DNA from: Alphaproteobacteria bacterium
Lineage (GTDB): Bacteria; Pseudomonadota; Alphaproteobacteria; MPNO01; UBA830
DNA: 64,000 bases
NCBI GenBank assembly: GCA_022822405.1
Contig: JAJEBT010000168.1
Span: 62,001-126,000 of the forward strand
Reading direction: 5' to 3'
The position numbers and the translations under genes are program-made. Positions 18,062 through 26,717 of this stretch are shown one piece after another; position 1 is the first letter of the stretch; every line of letters begins with the position of its first letter. The notes beneath the pieces were generated by a model, which saw nothing but the letters and a program-made list of their open reading frames with translations, did not search any database and was not told the origin of the DNA.

Positions 18062-18550
18062 ATGTTGCCGAAGCTGCACCCGACAAAGATCGACATTCCC
18101 GAGAACGCTCGCACGGCGCTGGTTGGCCTTCTCAACGCCCGTCTCGCCGATGCCGTAGACCTTGCCACCCGGATGAAGCAGGCTCACTGGAATGTCAGGG
18201 GCCCGAACTTCATCGCCCTGCACGAACTGTTCGACACGGTCCACGGCGCCGTCCTCGTCCATGTCGACGACATTGCCGAACGCGTGACGGCGCTCGGCGG
18301 AACGGCGCAGGGAACGGCCGCGACAGCGGCTGCTGAATCGACACTGCCGCCATGGCCCGCGGACATCCTCGACGGCGCCGACCATGTCGAGGCCGTCAGC
18401 ACGTCGCTCGCCTGCTTCGGCCAGGCGGTCCGCGAGGCGATAGCGGAGGCCGGAGAGATCGGCGACGCCGACACCGAGGATCTGTTCACCGGCGTTTCCC
18501 GCGACATCGACAAGAACCTGTGGCTCGTGGAGGCCCACGCCCAGGCCTGA
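18062..18550 (+). CDS. dps: Dps ferritin-like DNA-protection protein
   Basis: A 162-aa mini-ferritin that oxidises and stores iron with peroxide and protects DNA in stationary phase or oxidative stress. Ferroxidase ligands fit the family spacing: His42 (KQAHWN), Asp69 and Glu73 (HVDDIAERVTALGG). The N-terminus is short, with few lysines, so DNA binding may be weak. The ATG at 18062 is preceded by AGGAGGTGAATC. Expression is probably controlled by the Fur-type operator directly upstream. Confidence 0.94.
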   Translation: MLPKLHPTKIDIPENARTALVGLLNARLADAVDLATRMKQAHWNVRGPNFIALHELFDTVHGAVLVHVDDIAERVTALGGTAQGTAATAAAESTLPPWPADILDGADHVEAVSTSLACFGQAVREAIAEAGEIGDADTEDLFTGVSRDIDKNLWLVEAHAQA

Positions 18551-18724
18551 ACCGAACCGGACGGCCCGGGGGCCCGGCGACGAACGGTTCCATGACGCGC
18601 GCGCACCGGCGCCCCCGGTCACGTGGATCCGCTGTGGTGAGCGCCGGCGGCTTGCACGGCTACAGCACCGGTGGCAGAGTTTCCAACGGGACGAACGCCG
18701 ACAACGGCTTCCCCGGAGGGCGCG

Positions 18725-19840
18725 ATGGCGGAAAAGGCCAAGGTAGCGGTACTGACCGATCCACGGACATTCGACTATCGGGAAGTGGACATTCCGGAGA
18801 TCGACAAGGATTCGGGAATTCTCCGTGTCGAGGCTGCCGGCCTGTGCGGAACCGACTGGGAACAGTATCTGGGCCATCTCGACAACACGCCCTGGTCGGT
18901 GCGGCCCATCATCCCGGGCCACGAGATTCTCGGATGGATCGACAAGGTCGGCCCGGAGGCCGCAAGGCGGTGGGGGGTGAAGGAAGGCGACCGCGTGACG
19001 GTGGAAGCCTCGATCCCCTGCGGCCAGTGCTTTCAGTGCCAGGTCGGCCGCCCGGTGCTGTGCCGGAACGGCATGGGCTACGGCCTCCGCATGGGCTACG
19101 ACAGCCCACCGCATCTCTGGGGCGGGTATGCGACCCACATGTACCTGCATCCGCAGGCAACCCTTCACAAGGCGCCGGCAGACGTTCCGACCGACATCAT
19201 GAGCCTGTTCAATCCCATGTCCAACGCCGTGCGCTGGGCCGTGGAACGCCCCGAAACCGGGATCGGCGACACCGTCGTGATCGAGGGGCCGGGCCAGCGC
19301 GGGCTGCTTGCCGTGGTCGCGGCGCGCGAGGCCGGAGCCGGCAAGATCATCGTCACCGGCACGCGCCAGGACAGCCTTCGCCTTTCGCTGGCGCGTGAAC
19401 TCGGCGCCGACGAAACGGTCGTTGTCGAGGACGACGATCCCGTGGCAAGGGTTTCCGAGGCCACGGACGGAAGACTCGCCGATATCGTCGTCGATGTCTC
19501 GGCGTTCTCCACCGAGCCGATCACCCAGGCCATCGAGATGGTGCGCCCGGGCGGCAAGGTCGTGGTCGCCGGCCTCAAGAGTTCCAAGCCGATTCCGAAT
19601 TTCGTGTCTGATAAGCTGATCACCAAGGAAATCTCGATGCTGGGCGTCCTGTCTTCGAGCTGGTCCTCGGTCGAGAAGGCCATCGACGTCATTCGTCGCA
19701 AGGCCGACACGCTGCAGAAACTCTGTACCCATCATTACCCCGTGGACGACGCCGATACCGCCGTCCGGGTCCTCGGCCGCGAGATCCAGGACGGGCCGGA
19801 AGCCGTCCACGTCCATATAGAGGCGGCGGGCACCGGCTGA
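18725..19840 (+). CDS. zinc-dependent alcohol dehydrogenase family protein
   Basis: A 371-aa medium-chain dehydrogenase. Catalytic zinc ligands are Cys41 (GLCGTDW) and His66-Glu67 (IPGHEI); the structural zinc site has Cys99, 102, 105 and 113. A Rossmann domain follows, but its nucleotide loop reads EGPGQRGLLAV rather than GxGxxG, so cofactor binding is slightly atypical. ATG at 18725 follows GGAGGG; an in-frame start at 18671 is less likely. It stands alone between dps and the SRP RNA. Substrate unknown; NAD(P)-linked oxidation of an alcohol or reduction of an aldehyde is expected. Confidence 0.88.
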   Translation: MAEKAKVAVLTDPRTFDYREVDIPEIDKDSGILRVEAAGLCGTDWEQYLGHLDNTPWSVRPIIPGHEILGWIDKVGPEAARRWGVKEGDRVTVEASIPCGQCFQCQVGRPVLCRNGMGYGLRMGYDSPPHLWGGYATHMYLHPQATLHKAPADVPTDIMSLFNPMSNAVRWAVERPETGIGDTVVIEGPGQRGLLAVVAAREAGAGKIIVTGTRQDSLRLSLARELGADETVVVEDDDPVARVSEATDGRLADIVVDVSAFSTEPITQAIEMVRPGGKVVVAGLKSSKPIPNFVSDKLITKEISMLGVLSSSWSSVEKAIDVIRRKADTLQKLCTHHYPVDDADTAVRVLGREIQDGPEAVHVHIEAAGTG

Positions 19841-19945
19841 AGCCCCTCCGGGCGACCGCTGTCATCACGGGACATGCACGCCGCCTGGGGCAGACCCGGA
19901 GCATCGCGGATCCGGTCCGCCTGCCACCGGCCCGACACCGCTGTT

Positions 19946-19972
19946 TTGGCGCGGTCATGATCATGGTATATC
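19946..19972 (+). promoter_or_regulatory. promoter of the SRP RNA gene
   Basis: TTGGCG (19946-19951) and TATATC (19967-19972) with a 15-base spacer end 6 bases before the first paired base of the SRP RNA. The spacing is a little short but the position is right for a stable RNA. Confidence 0.45.
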
Positions 19973-19978
19973 TCGCCC

Positions 19979-20077
19979 GGGAGGCTGGCTGCGGACGGGA
20001 AACTCGCCAACCCGGTCAGGTCCGGAAGGAAGCAGCCGTAACGGGTCCTTCCCGGGTCGCATATCGCCGGTCTCCCG
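19979..20077 (+). ncRNA. ffs: bacterial small signal recognition particle RNA (4.5S)
   Basis: The conserved SRP core GGTCAGGTCCGGAAGGAAGC lies at 20014-20033, followed by AGCCGTAACGGG, the most invariant part of the RNA that binds Ffh. The ends close by pairing GGGAGGCTGG (19979-19988) with CCGGTCTCCC (20067-20076), allowing G-U pairs, which gives a hairpin of about 98 bases. It sits directly upstream of dnaX, its usual place in Alphaproteobacteria. Confidence 0.95.
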
Positions 20078-20131
20078 CTCCGCCGGCGCGCCCATCCGTT
20101 GGCCGACGCCGATGACCAGAGACGCCAGCTG

Positions 20132-21979
20132 ATGACCTCACAGACAGACGTCCAGCCCTACCGCGTTCTCGCCCGCAAATATCGACCCCGTGACTTCTCC
20201 TCGCTGATCGGCCAGGACGCGATGGTGCGCACGCTGTCCAACGCGATCGCGGCCGGACGCCTTGCCCACGCATTCATGCTGACCGGTGTGCGCGGCGTCG
20301 GCAAGACGACAACCGCGCGCATCATCGCACGCATGCTCAACTGCACCGGACCGGACGGCAAGGGTGGGCCGACCGCCACGCCGTGCGGCGTCTGTGACCA
20401 GTGCATGTCAATCGCGGAAGACCGCAATGTCGATGTCATGGAGATCGACGCGGCCAGCCACACCGGCGTCGCGGAGATGCGCGAACTTCTGGAGGGTGTG
20501 CTCTACCGCCCTGCGGCCGGCCGCTACAAGATCTACATCGTCGACGAAGTGCACATGCTCTCGACCAGTTCCTTCAACGCGCTGCTCAAGACGCTCGAAG
20601 AGCCGCCGGAACACATAAAGTTCATCTTCGCGACGACGGAGATACGGAAGGTCCCGGTCACGGTGCTGTCCAGATGCCAGCGCTTTGACCTGCGGCGCGT
20701 GAATTTCGACGTCCTGGCGGATCATTTCGCCACGATCGCCGACAAGGAGGATGTCCGCGTCACGCCGGGCGCCGTCTCCCTCATCACCCGCGCCGCCGAC
20801 GGATCGGTCCGAGACGGGCTGTCGCTGCTCGATCAGGCCATCGCCCATGCCGGTCCCAATTCCGAGATCGGCGAACAGCTGGTGCGCGACATGCTGGGCG
20901 TCGCCGAGCATGTCCAGATATTCGATCTCTTCGAGCACCTCATGAAGGGCGACATCGCCGCGGCGCTCGAGCGTTTCGATGCCATGTACGTAGCTGGCGC
21001 GGAGCCGCTCGTCATTCTGCGCGACCTTGCTGAAATCACTCACTGGCTGACCCGCCTGAAGGCGGCCCCGCAAGGGTCGCGCGCCATTCCTGCCTCCGAC
21101 ATCGATCTCAAGCGAGGCCGGGAGATCGCGGAACGCCTGACAATTCCCGTGCTGACGCGGACCTGGCAGCTGCTCCTCAAGGGCATAGGTGAAGTAAGCG
21201 GCGCGATGTCGGCCGCGCAGACTGCGGAGATGGTTCTCGTGCGCATCGCGTTCGCTGCCGACCTGCCACCGCCGGACAAGATCGTGCGGGACCTCGCCGA
21301 CCAGCGCGGCCGGGCCGCATCCGCTCCAGCCGCGGGCGGAAACAGCGCCGGAGCCGCCGCGCCGGCGCCGTCCGCCGAAAGGCCGGCACCGGAACCGGAA
21401 TCGTCCGGCACCCCGGAGGCAGATACCCGGCCGCCGCCGGATCGCGAGGCCGCGATTCCGGCGGACGACGAATTCGATGTGCCACCGGTCGACGACCGCA
21501 ACAGCCTGCCAATGACCTTCGAGCAGGCCGTCGACCTGTTCCGGATCAACGGCGAGCCGCTGCTGCATGCCTACCTCGCCAACAATGTTCACCTCGTCCG
21601 GTTCGCCGTCGGACGGATTTCCCTGAGGATCACCAAGGACGCGCCGCGTGATCTCGCGAGGCAGGTCGGCCAGTGCCTTGCGGAATGGACCGGCCGCCCA
21701 TGGATGGTCGAGGATAGTTCCGAAGAGGGGGCACCACCGCTGAGGCAACAGCGGGAAGCACGGGAGAAACAGCGCAAGGACGCCGCGCTGCAGCACCCGA
21801 TCGTCAGAACCGCGCTCGAAGCGTTTCCGGACGCCAAGGTCGTCGACGTGAGAAACGTCCCGCCGCCTGCGGATGCCGGGCTGGCGGACGCCGAAGCGGT
21901 CCCCCTTCCCGACGAGGACGAAGACGACGAATTCGGCGACTACCCCGGCGCTATGTCTACCGGCGGAGGATTAGGATGA
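20132..21979 (+). CDS. dnaX: DNA polymerase III subunits gamma/tau
   Basis: Clamp-loader ATPase of the replication machinery, 615 aa. Walker A is GVRGVGKTTT (52-61) and the zinc site uses Cys71, 85, 88 and 91; IVDEVHMLS is Walker B and TTEIRKVP/LSRCQRF are sensor regions. After about residue 380 a Pro/Ala/Glu-rich linker leads to the tau C-terminal domain. I saw no A-rich slippery stretch, so no programmed gamma frameshift is indicated. ATG at 20132 fits the family start (YRVLARKYRP); ATGA overlap with ybaB. Confidence 0.96.
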   Translation: MTSQTDVQPYRVLARKYRPRDFSSLIGQDAMVRTLSNAIAAGRLAHAFMLTGVRGVGKTTTARIIARMLNCTGPDGKGGPTATPCGVCDQCMSIAEDRNVDVMEIDAASHTGVAEMRELLEGVLYRPAAGRYKIYIVDEVHMLSTSSFNALLKTLEEPPEHIKFIFATTEIRKVPVTVLSRCQRFDLRRVNFDVLADHFATIADKEDVRVTPGAVSLITRAADGSVRDGLSLLDQAIAHAGPNSEIGEQLVRDMLGVAEHVQIFDLFEHLMKGDIAAALERFDAMYVAGAEPLVILRDLAEITHWLTRLKAAPQGSRAIPASDIDLKRGREIAERLTIPVLTRTWQLLLKGIGEVSGAMSAAQTAEMVLVRIAFAADLPPPDKIVRDLADQRGRAASAPAAGGNSAGAAAPAPSAERPAPEPESSGTPEADTRPPPDREAAIPADDEFDVPPVDDRNSLPMTFEQAVDLFRINGEPLLHAYLANNVHLVRFAVGRISLRITKDAPRDLARQVGQCLAEWTGRPWMVEDSSEEGAPPLRQQREAREKQRKDAALQHPIVRTALEAFPDAKVVDVRNVPPPADAGLADAEAVPLPDEDEDDEFGDYPGAMSTGGGLG

Positions 21980-22296
21980 AGAACATCGGCAACCTGATGA
22001 AACAGGTTCAGGACATGCAGGCGCGCATGGAAGAGGCCACGGAACGGCTCTCCGACGCCGAAATCCCGGGCTCCTCCGGCGGCGGAATGGTCACGGTCGT
22101 CGTGAACGGCCTCGGAGACGCCCGCAAGGTAACGATCGATCCGGCACTGCTCGGCGACGGGGATGCGGGCGTGATCGAGGACCTTGTGCTTGCCGCCTTC
22201 AACGACGCCACGGCCAAGTCCAGGGATCACAGGACTGAAGAGATGTCGAAGGTCACCGGCGGGCTGCAGATCCCGGGAATGCCCCTCCCGTTCTGA
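21976..22296 (+). CDS. ybaB: YbaB/EbfC family nucleoid-associated protein
   Basis: A 106-aa DNA-binding protein. The N-terminal helix KNIGNLMKQVQDMQARMEEA and the GMVTVVVNGLGD strand are standard for the family. Its start overlaps the dnaX stop as ATGA, and recR follows 27 bases later: the dnaX-ybaB-recR operon is widely conserved. Confidence 0.95.
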   Translation: MKNIGNLMKQVQDMQARMEEATERLSDAEIPGSSGGGMVTVVVNGLGDARKVTIDPALLGDGDAGVIEDLVLAAFNDATAKSRDHRTEEMSKVTGGLQIPGMPLPF

Positions 22297-22323
22297 TCTG
22301 CGGCACGGATTGATCGGCTTCGC

Positions 22324-22935
22324 ATGGCGTCCAACGAGATCGAACAGCTGATCCGGTTGCTGGCCCGGCTTCCGGGGCTAGGTCCTCGCTCGGCGCGACG
22401 GGCGGCGCTTCACCTGATCCGGCATCGGGAGACCCTCCTCGATCCGCTCTCGCAAGCGCTGAACGACACCGCGCAGTCGGTGCGGGAGTGCCGCGTGTGC
22501 GGCAACCTCGATACCGCCGACCCCTGCGGCATTTGCATGGACCCGCGGCGGAACCGGTCCGTTGTCTGCGTTGTCGAGGGTGTCGCGGACCTCTGGGCGC
22601 TCGAACGCGCCGGGTCGTTCGACGGCATCTATCACGTGCTCGGCGGCGTATTGTCCGCGCTCGACGGGCGCGGTCCGGAAGACCTTCGGATCGCGCAGCT
22701 GACCGAACGCGTCGCTGCGGGCGGCATCGAGGAGGTGATCCTGGCCATTTCGGCTACCGTCGATGGACAAACGACGGCGCACTACATCGCGGACCGGATT
22801 GCCAAAACACCCGTCTCCGGCGAACAGGCTCCGAAAGTCACCCGGCTTGCGCACGGCGTGCCCGTCGGCGGCGAACTGGACTATCTCGACGACGGAACGC
22901 TTCTGACGGCGATGAAGGCGCGCCTTCCGGCGTAG
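22324..22935 (+). CDS. recR: recombination mediator protein RecR
   Basis: A 203-aa RecFOR-pathway protein. In order: helix-hairpin-helix ([16 protein letters not shown]), four-cysteine zinc site (Cys56, 59, 68 and 71), Toprim domain beginning [14 protein letters not shown], and a C-terminal Walker-like segment with [17 protein letters not shown]. Full length, no anomalies. Last gene of the dnaX operon. Confidence 0.96.
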   Translation: MASNEIEQLIRLLARLPGLGPRSARRAALHLIRHRETLLDPLSQALNDTAQSVRECRVCGNLDTADPCGICMDPRRNRSVVCVVEGVADLWALERAGSFDGIYHVLGGVLSALDGRGPEDLRIAQLTERVAAGGIEEVILAISATVDGQTTAHYIADRIAKTPVSGEQAPKVTRLAHGVPVGGELDYLDDGTLLTAMKARLPA

Positions 22936-22993
22936 GGCCGGCGGCTTGCCGCGGCGATCCCCGGTCCGAGTCGACCGGAGGATCTTTCCGCGG

Positions 22994-23830
22994 TCATTCG
23001 TTCCCGATCGTCCTCGTCCGCCGCAGGATGGCCGCGACCAGCGTCAGGACCTTGTGCAGCGTCTCCCTGGCATTGTTGAACTGCCTGTCGAGATCCCGGG
23101 CCCGCGATTCGAGCTTGTCGGTTTCTCCGGCAATGATGCCGAGCTGCTCGAGCACGTCATCGGTACGCTCCACCATGTGCGCATGCTGCATGACGGCACG
23201 GACTGTCTGGAGCAAGGCCATCGTCGTCGCGGGCGACACTATTCCGACACGGCGGCCGTGCGCCTCCCTCACGACCTCCCTGAAGGGCGCCGAGTGAAGC
23301 GTGGCGAAAATGCCCTCGGACGGCACGTACATCAGCGCCCATTCCGCGGTCTCTCCCCGAACGATGTATCTTTCCGCGATGTCCCGGACATGGCCGCGCA
23401 CCGCCTTCTCGAACTTTCCCCGCGCGGCCCTGTCGTCGGGATCCTTGCGATACGCCTCGTAGGTCTCGAGCGGAAACTTGGCGTCTATGGGGACCGGGCC
23501 CGGCGGCATGGGAAAGGCGATAAGGCAGTCGACGATCCTGCCGTTGCCGAGCCTCGCCTGGAACTCGTAACTGGACTGCGGCAGGACATCTTCCACCAGC
23601 TCCTGAAGAAAGAACTCGCCGAACGCGCCCATCGCACCCGGCGCATTGAAGATGCGCTCGAGCATGCTCCGGACCTGGTCGATGGAGTCCCTGACCGATT
23701 CGAGGTCGCGGCGGTTCCGTCGCGACCTCGACACGGCCAGCATGGCAACAATCAGGGCGGCTGCGGCAACCGCCGCCGCTCCGGCCAGAATGAGCCCGCC
23801 GTTTTCCAGCGAAGCGATGATCGGCTGCAC
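22994..23830 (-). CDS. rmuC: RmuC family DNA recombination protein (short form)
   Basis: A 278-aa membrane-anchored RmuC protein. One N-terminal membrane helix (about residues 11-33) is followed by a short coiled-coil region and the RmuC nuclease-like core with VPIDAKFPLETYEAYRK, IAERYIVRGETAEWALMYVP and SPATTMALLQTVR. Many homologues exceed 350 aa because of a longer coiled coil, so this is a compact version. The GTG start at 23830 has AGGAGG 6 bases upstream; frames further upstream overlap def sequence and are not credible. Confidence 0.88.
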   Translation of the reverse strand: MQPIIASLENGGLILAGAAAVAAAALIVAMLAVSRSRRNRRDLESVRDSIDQVRSMLERIFNAPGAMGAFGEFFLQELVEDVLPQSSYEFQARLGNGRIVDCLIAFPMPPGPVPIDAKFPLETYEAYRKDPDDRAARGKFEKAVRGHVRDIAERYIVRGETAEWALMYVPSEGIFATLHSAPFREVVREAHGRRVGIVSPATTMALLQTVRAVMQHAHMVERTDDVLEQLGIIAGETDKLESRARDLDRQFNNARETLHKVLTLVAAILRRTRTIGNE

Positions 23831-24095
23831 GAACGACCTCCTGGCGGGGGAGCCGCGACGGCGGCATGACTCACGGAGTCCGCGGCGACGGGGCGGCGCG
23901 TCGCCGGCGTCGCGAACGAAGTGCGGACACAGCTCGAATTTACCAGCAAGCGGGAGACGGGACGAGGCCGGCCGCGGGCGGGAGTCCACCGGTAAAATGG
24001 TGGCCAGGCGCGCGATTCCGGCCGCCGTCCGGGCTTCAGCGCCCTGCCGAACATGGTATAACGCCCGGGAATTCACCGCATGGAAGGACAGGCAC

Positions 24096-24629
24096 TTGGC
24101 AATCCTGCCGATTCTGATCGCGCCGGACCGACGGCTCAAGAAGGTATCGACCGCCGTGACGGCCGTCGACGACGATGTTCGGCGTCTGATGGAGGACATG
24201 CTTGAGACCATGTACGCCGCGCCGGGAATCGGCCTTTCGGCGCCGCAGGTCGGACGCCTGCAGCGCGTCATCGTTGCAGACGTCGCCCGTCACGATGAAG
24301 AGCCGCAGCCGGTCCGGATGGCCAATCCCGAAATCATCGGCACGTCGGACGAGATGCTGACCTACGACGAAGGGTGCCTGTCGCTGCCGGAGCACTATGC
24401 CGAAATCGACCGTCCGGACCGCGTGCGCATCTCCTATATCGACCATTCCAACTGCCGCCGGGAAGAAGACTTCCATGGCATAATGGCAACCTGCCTCCAG
24501 CACGAAATCGATCATCTCGACGGCATCTTGTTCGTCGATCACCTCTCGGCCGTACGCCGCGGCATCATTCTCCGCAAGCTGAAGAAGGAAAAGCGCGCCC
24601 GCGCCAGCAAGGTCGGGGCCCACGCCTGA
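24096..24629 (+). CDS. def: peptide deformylase
   Basis: Removes the formyl group from new proteins. All three motifs are present in the 177 aa: GIGLSAPQ (44-51), EGCLS (92-96, metal Cys94) and HEIDH (136-140, metal His136 and His140, catalytic Glu137). No ATG fits the N-terminus; the TTG at 24096, preceded by GGAAGGACA, gives the expected start before ILPILIAPD. fmt follows 36 bases later: def-fmt-truA form an operon. Confidence 0.95.
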   Translation: MAILPILIAPDRRLKKVSTAVTAVDDDVRRLMEDMLETMYAAPGIGLSAPQVGRLQRVIVADVARHDEEPQPVRMANPEIIGTSDEMLTYDEGCLSLPEHYAEIDRPDRVRISYIDHSNCRREEDFHGIMATCLQHEIDHLDGILFVDHLSAVRRGIILRKLKKEKRARASKVGAHA

Positions 24630-24665
24630 CCCTGCCATCCGCGCGAACGCGGGAGACCCGGCAGA

Positions 24666-25580
24666 ATGCCGCCACAGAAAATCGTCTTCATGGGAACGCC
24701 GGAATTCGCGGTCACCACTCTTGAGGCGTTGGTCGCCGACGGCCACGAAATTCTCTGCGCCTATACGCGCGCGCCGAGGCCAGCGGGCCGCGGGCATCGC
24801 GAACAACGCTCGCCGGTGCATGAGTTCGCATCGGCGAACGGCATCGCGGTTCGCACCCCGTCCGGTCTCGGGGCCGCCGAGGAGCAGGCGGCGTTCGCAA
24901 GCCTCGATGCCGATATCGCCGTCGTCGCCGCGTACGGGCTGCTGCTGCCGGCCGCGATTCTCGCGGCGCCACGCCAGGGTTGCATCAATGTCCATGCGTC
25001 GCTCCTCCCGCGATGGCGCGGCGCCGCGCCGATCCAGCGCGCCATCGCCGCGGGAGACAGCGAGACCGGGATAACCCTCATGCAGATGGACGAAGGCCTC
25101 GACACTGGCCCCATCCTCTGCGCCACCCCGGTCGCAATCGGTCCCGATACCACGGCCTCGGTTCTGCACGATCGGCTCGCGGCACTGGGCGCCCGGCTGG
25201 TGACGGAAACGCTGCGGTCGGCCCTTCCGGAACCGAGGGCGCAGGAGGAAGAAGACGCGACCCACGCGCCGCGCCTCGCGCGCGGCGAAGGCAGGATCGA
25301 CTGGTCGGATGACGCGGCCGCGACAGAGCGCCGGATCCGGGCGTTCAACCCGTGGCCCGGGACCTGGTGCGAACACGAAGGCGCGCGCCTCCGCATCCTG
25401 AGGGCGCGGGTCGTTCCGGGGCCGGGATCACCGGGAACGGTGATCGGCGAACCGCTTCGCGTCGCCTGCGGAAAGGATGCACTCGCGATAGAGGAGATCC
25501 AGCGCGCCGGCAGGCCGGCGATGGCCGCGGAAGAATTTCTGCGCGGCTATGCCCTCCCTCCGGGAACCGTACTCGCATGA
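24666..25580 (+). CDS. fmt: methionyl-tRNA formyltransferase
   Basis: Formylates initiator Met-tRNA, 304 aa. The N-terminal formyltransferase domain has [10 protein letters not shown] and the catalytic region [20 protein letters not shown] (Asn, His), with Asp in [13 protein letters not shown]-terminal OB-like domain follows about residue 205. The stop overlaps truA as ATGA. Confidence 0.96.
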   Translation: MPPQKIVFMGTPEFAVTTLEALVADGHEILCAYTRAPRPAGRGHREQRSPVHEFASANGIAVRTPSGLGAAEEQAAFASLDADIAVVAAYGLLLPAAILAAPRQGCINVHASLLPRWRGAAPIQRAIAAGDSETGITLMQMDEGLDTGPILCATPVAIGPDTTASVLHDRLAALGARLVTETLRSALPEPRAQEEEDATHAPRLARGEGRIDWSDDAAATERRIRAFNPWPGTWCEHEGARLRILRARVVPGPGSPGTVIGEPLRVACGKDALAIEEIQRAGRPAMAAEEFLRGYALPPGTVLA

Positions 25581-26317
25581 CGCGCTACCGCATGACCGTC
25601 GAGTATGACGGCACCGGGTACGTTGGCTGGCAGCGCCAGCAGAACGGACCGTCCATACAGGCCGCTCTCGAGGAGGCCGTATTCGCGTATTCGGGTGAAA
25701 CCGTGCGCGTGTTCGGCGCCGGGCGGACCGACGCCGGCGTGCACGCGCTTGGTCAGGTTGCCCATGTCGATCTCGCCGGGGCCGGCGACGCGGATACGCT
25801 TCGTTCCGCCGTGAACGCCCATCTCCGGAATCAGCGAATTTCCGTCGTTGAGGCCGAAGAAGTCGACGACGGGTTCGATGCACGTTTCTCGGCCACGAGG
25901 CGCATCTATCTCTACCGCATTCTCAACCGCCGGCCGCCGCCGGCCCTTGACCGCGGACAGGTCTGGCATGTCGGACCGCCACTCGACGCGGAGGCCATGG
26001 ACCGGGCCGCGCAGCGGCTGGTCGGCCACCACGACTTCACCACCTTCCGCGCCAGCGAATGCCAGGCAAAATCGCCGGTGAAGACCCTGGACCTGCTGGA
26101 GGTCCGCCGGGTCGGCGACGAGATCCGCGTGACGGCTGAGGCGCGCTCGTTTCTCCACCGCCAGGTCCGCAACATGGTCGGAACGCTCGAGCGCGTCGGC
26201 GCGGGACGACGGTCCGCAGACGATGTCGCAGCAGCGCTCGAGGCCCGCGATCGGGCCGCGGGGGGGCCAACCGCGCCAGCCTGCGGGCTCTGTCTGACGG
26301 CGGTGAGCTACGATTGA
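25577..26317 (+). CDS. truA: tRNA pseudouridine synthase A
   Basis: Makes pseudouridine at positions 38-40 of the tRNA anticodon arm, 246 aa. [14 protein letters not shown] (47-60) contains the catalytic Asp52. [11 protein letters not shown] near residue 195 is the second family motif. ATG at 25577 overlaps the fmt stop. Last gene of def-fmt-truA. Confidence 0.96.
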   Translation: MTRYRMTVEYDGTGYVGWQRQQNGPSIQAALEEAVFAYSGETVRVFGAGRTDAGVHALGQVAHVDLAGAGDADTLRSAVNAHLRNQRISVVEAEEVDDGFDARFSATRRIYLYRILNRRPPPALDRGQVWHVGPPLDAEAMDRAAQRLVGHHDFTTFRASECQAKSPVKTLDLLEVRRVGDEIRVTAEARSFLHRQVRNMVGTLERVGAGRRSADDVAAALEARDRAAGGPTAPACGLCLTAVSYD

Positions 26318-26351
26318 CCCCGCCCTCTGCACCACCTCCGTGGAGAGACAA

Positions 26352-26402
26352 TCAACGTGTTGCAGTTCGGAGTTTAATCCGGGCATCAAGAAGGAAGGTC
26401 AG
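26352..26402 (-). pseudogene. stub of a VapC-like PIN toxin gene
   Basis: Overlapping the vapB stop, exactly where vapC normally starts as ATGA, the sequence reads CTGA and then LTFLLDARIKL before losing resemblance and stopping at 26352. VapC toxins typically open with M-T-F-L-L-D-A/V-N-V, where the Asp is the first catalytic acid of the PIN domain. Here the start is CTG, the usual Asn is Arg, and the frame ends after 16 codons. I infer a deleted toxin; truA occupies the following DNA. Confidence 0.5.
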
Positions 26403-26614
26403 GACTCGTTCTCATACCGCTTGGCGCGATCAAGGGTGAGAGGCGTGCTGTCGTCAGAGACCTCGAACACGGGGAACCCTTTTCGCTCGTGCCGGATTGT
26501 CATCGCCTGCTGCAATCCGCACAGCACCGACTCGGACAGCACCGCGCCCAACGAGAGATTTCGTTCTCCCGCAATCGACTTCGCCGTCTCGAGGATCTCG
26601 TCGTCGACGTTCAA
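26399..26614 (-). CDS. orphan VapB-type antitoxin
   Basis: A 71-aa protein with the layout of VapB antitoxins: a ribbon-helix-helix N-terminus (NVDDEILETAKSIAGERNLS) and a tail with FPVFEVSDDSTPLTLD, the segment that normally wraps the PIN toxin. The conserved R-T-T-L opening is encoded, but the codon expected to be ATG is CCG, so TTG at 26614 is the only start in the right place. Palindromes at 26636-26654 may be its operator. The toxin partner is reduced to a stub, so this gene is either autoregulatory, an antidote for another toxin, or decaying. Confidence 0.7.
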   Translation of the reverse strand: MNVDDEILETAKSIAGERNLSLGAVLSESVLCGLQQAMTIRHERKGFPVFEVSDDSTPLTLDRAKRYENES

Positions 26615-26635
26615 TGTGGTTCTCGGGCCGGAAAA

Positions 26636-26654
26636 GTCATTGCAATGACGTCAT
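26636..26654. promoter_or_regulatory. overlapping palindromes upstream of vapB
   Basis: GTCATTGCAATGAC (26636-26649) is a perfect 14-base palindrome and ATGACGTCAT (26645-26654) a perfect 10-base one; together they give three alternating GTCAT/ATGAC half-sites. They lie 22-40 bases upstream of the antitoxin start, where TA operons are usually autorepressed. Confidence 0.5.
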
Positions 26655-26717
26655 AAGCTGTTCTGATGCGCCGATCCGCCAGCGCGGTCGTGGCAACCCT
26701 GCCTGACGGAGGGCCCG

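Noticed and set aside
20132-21979. Programmed frameshift in dnaX making a separate gamma subunit
   Set aside because: No A-rich slippery sequence with a following stem-loop was visible in the expected region.
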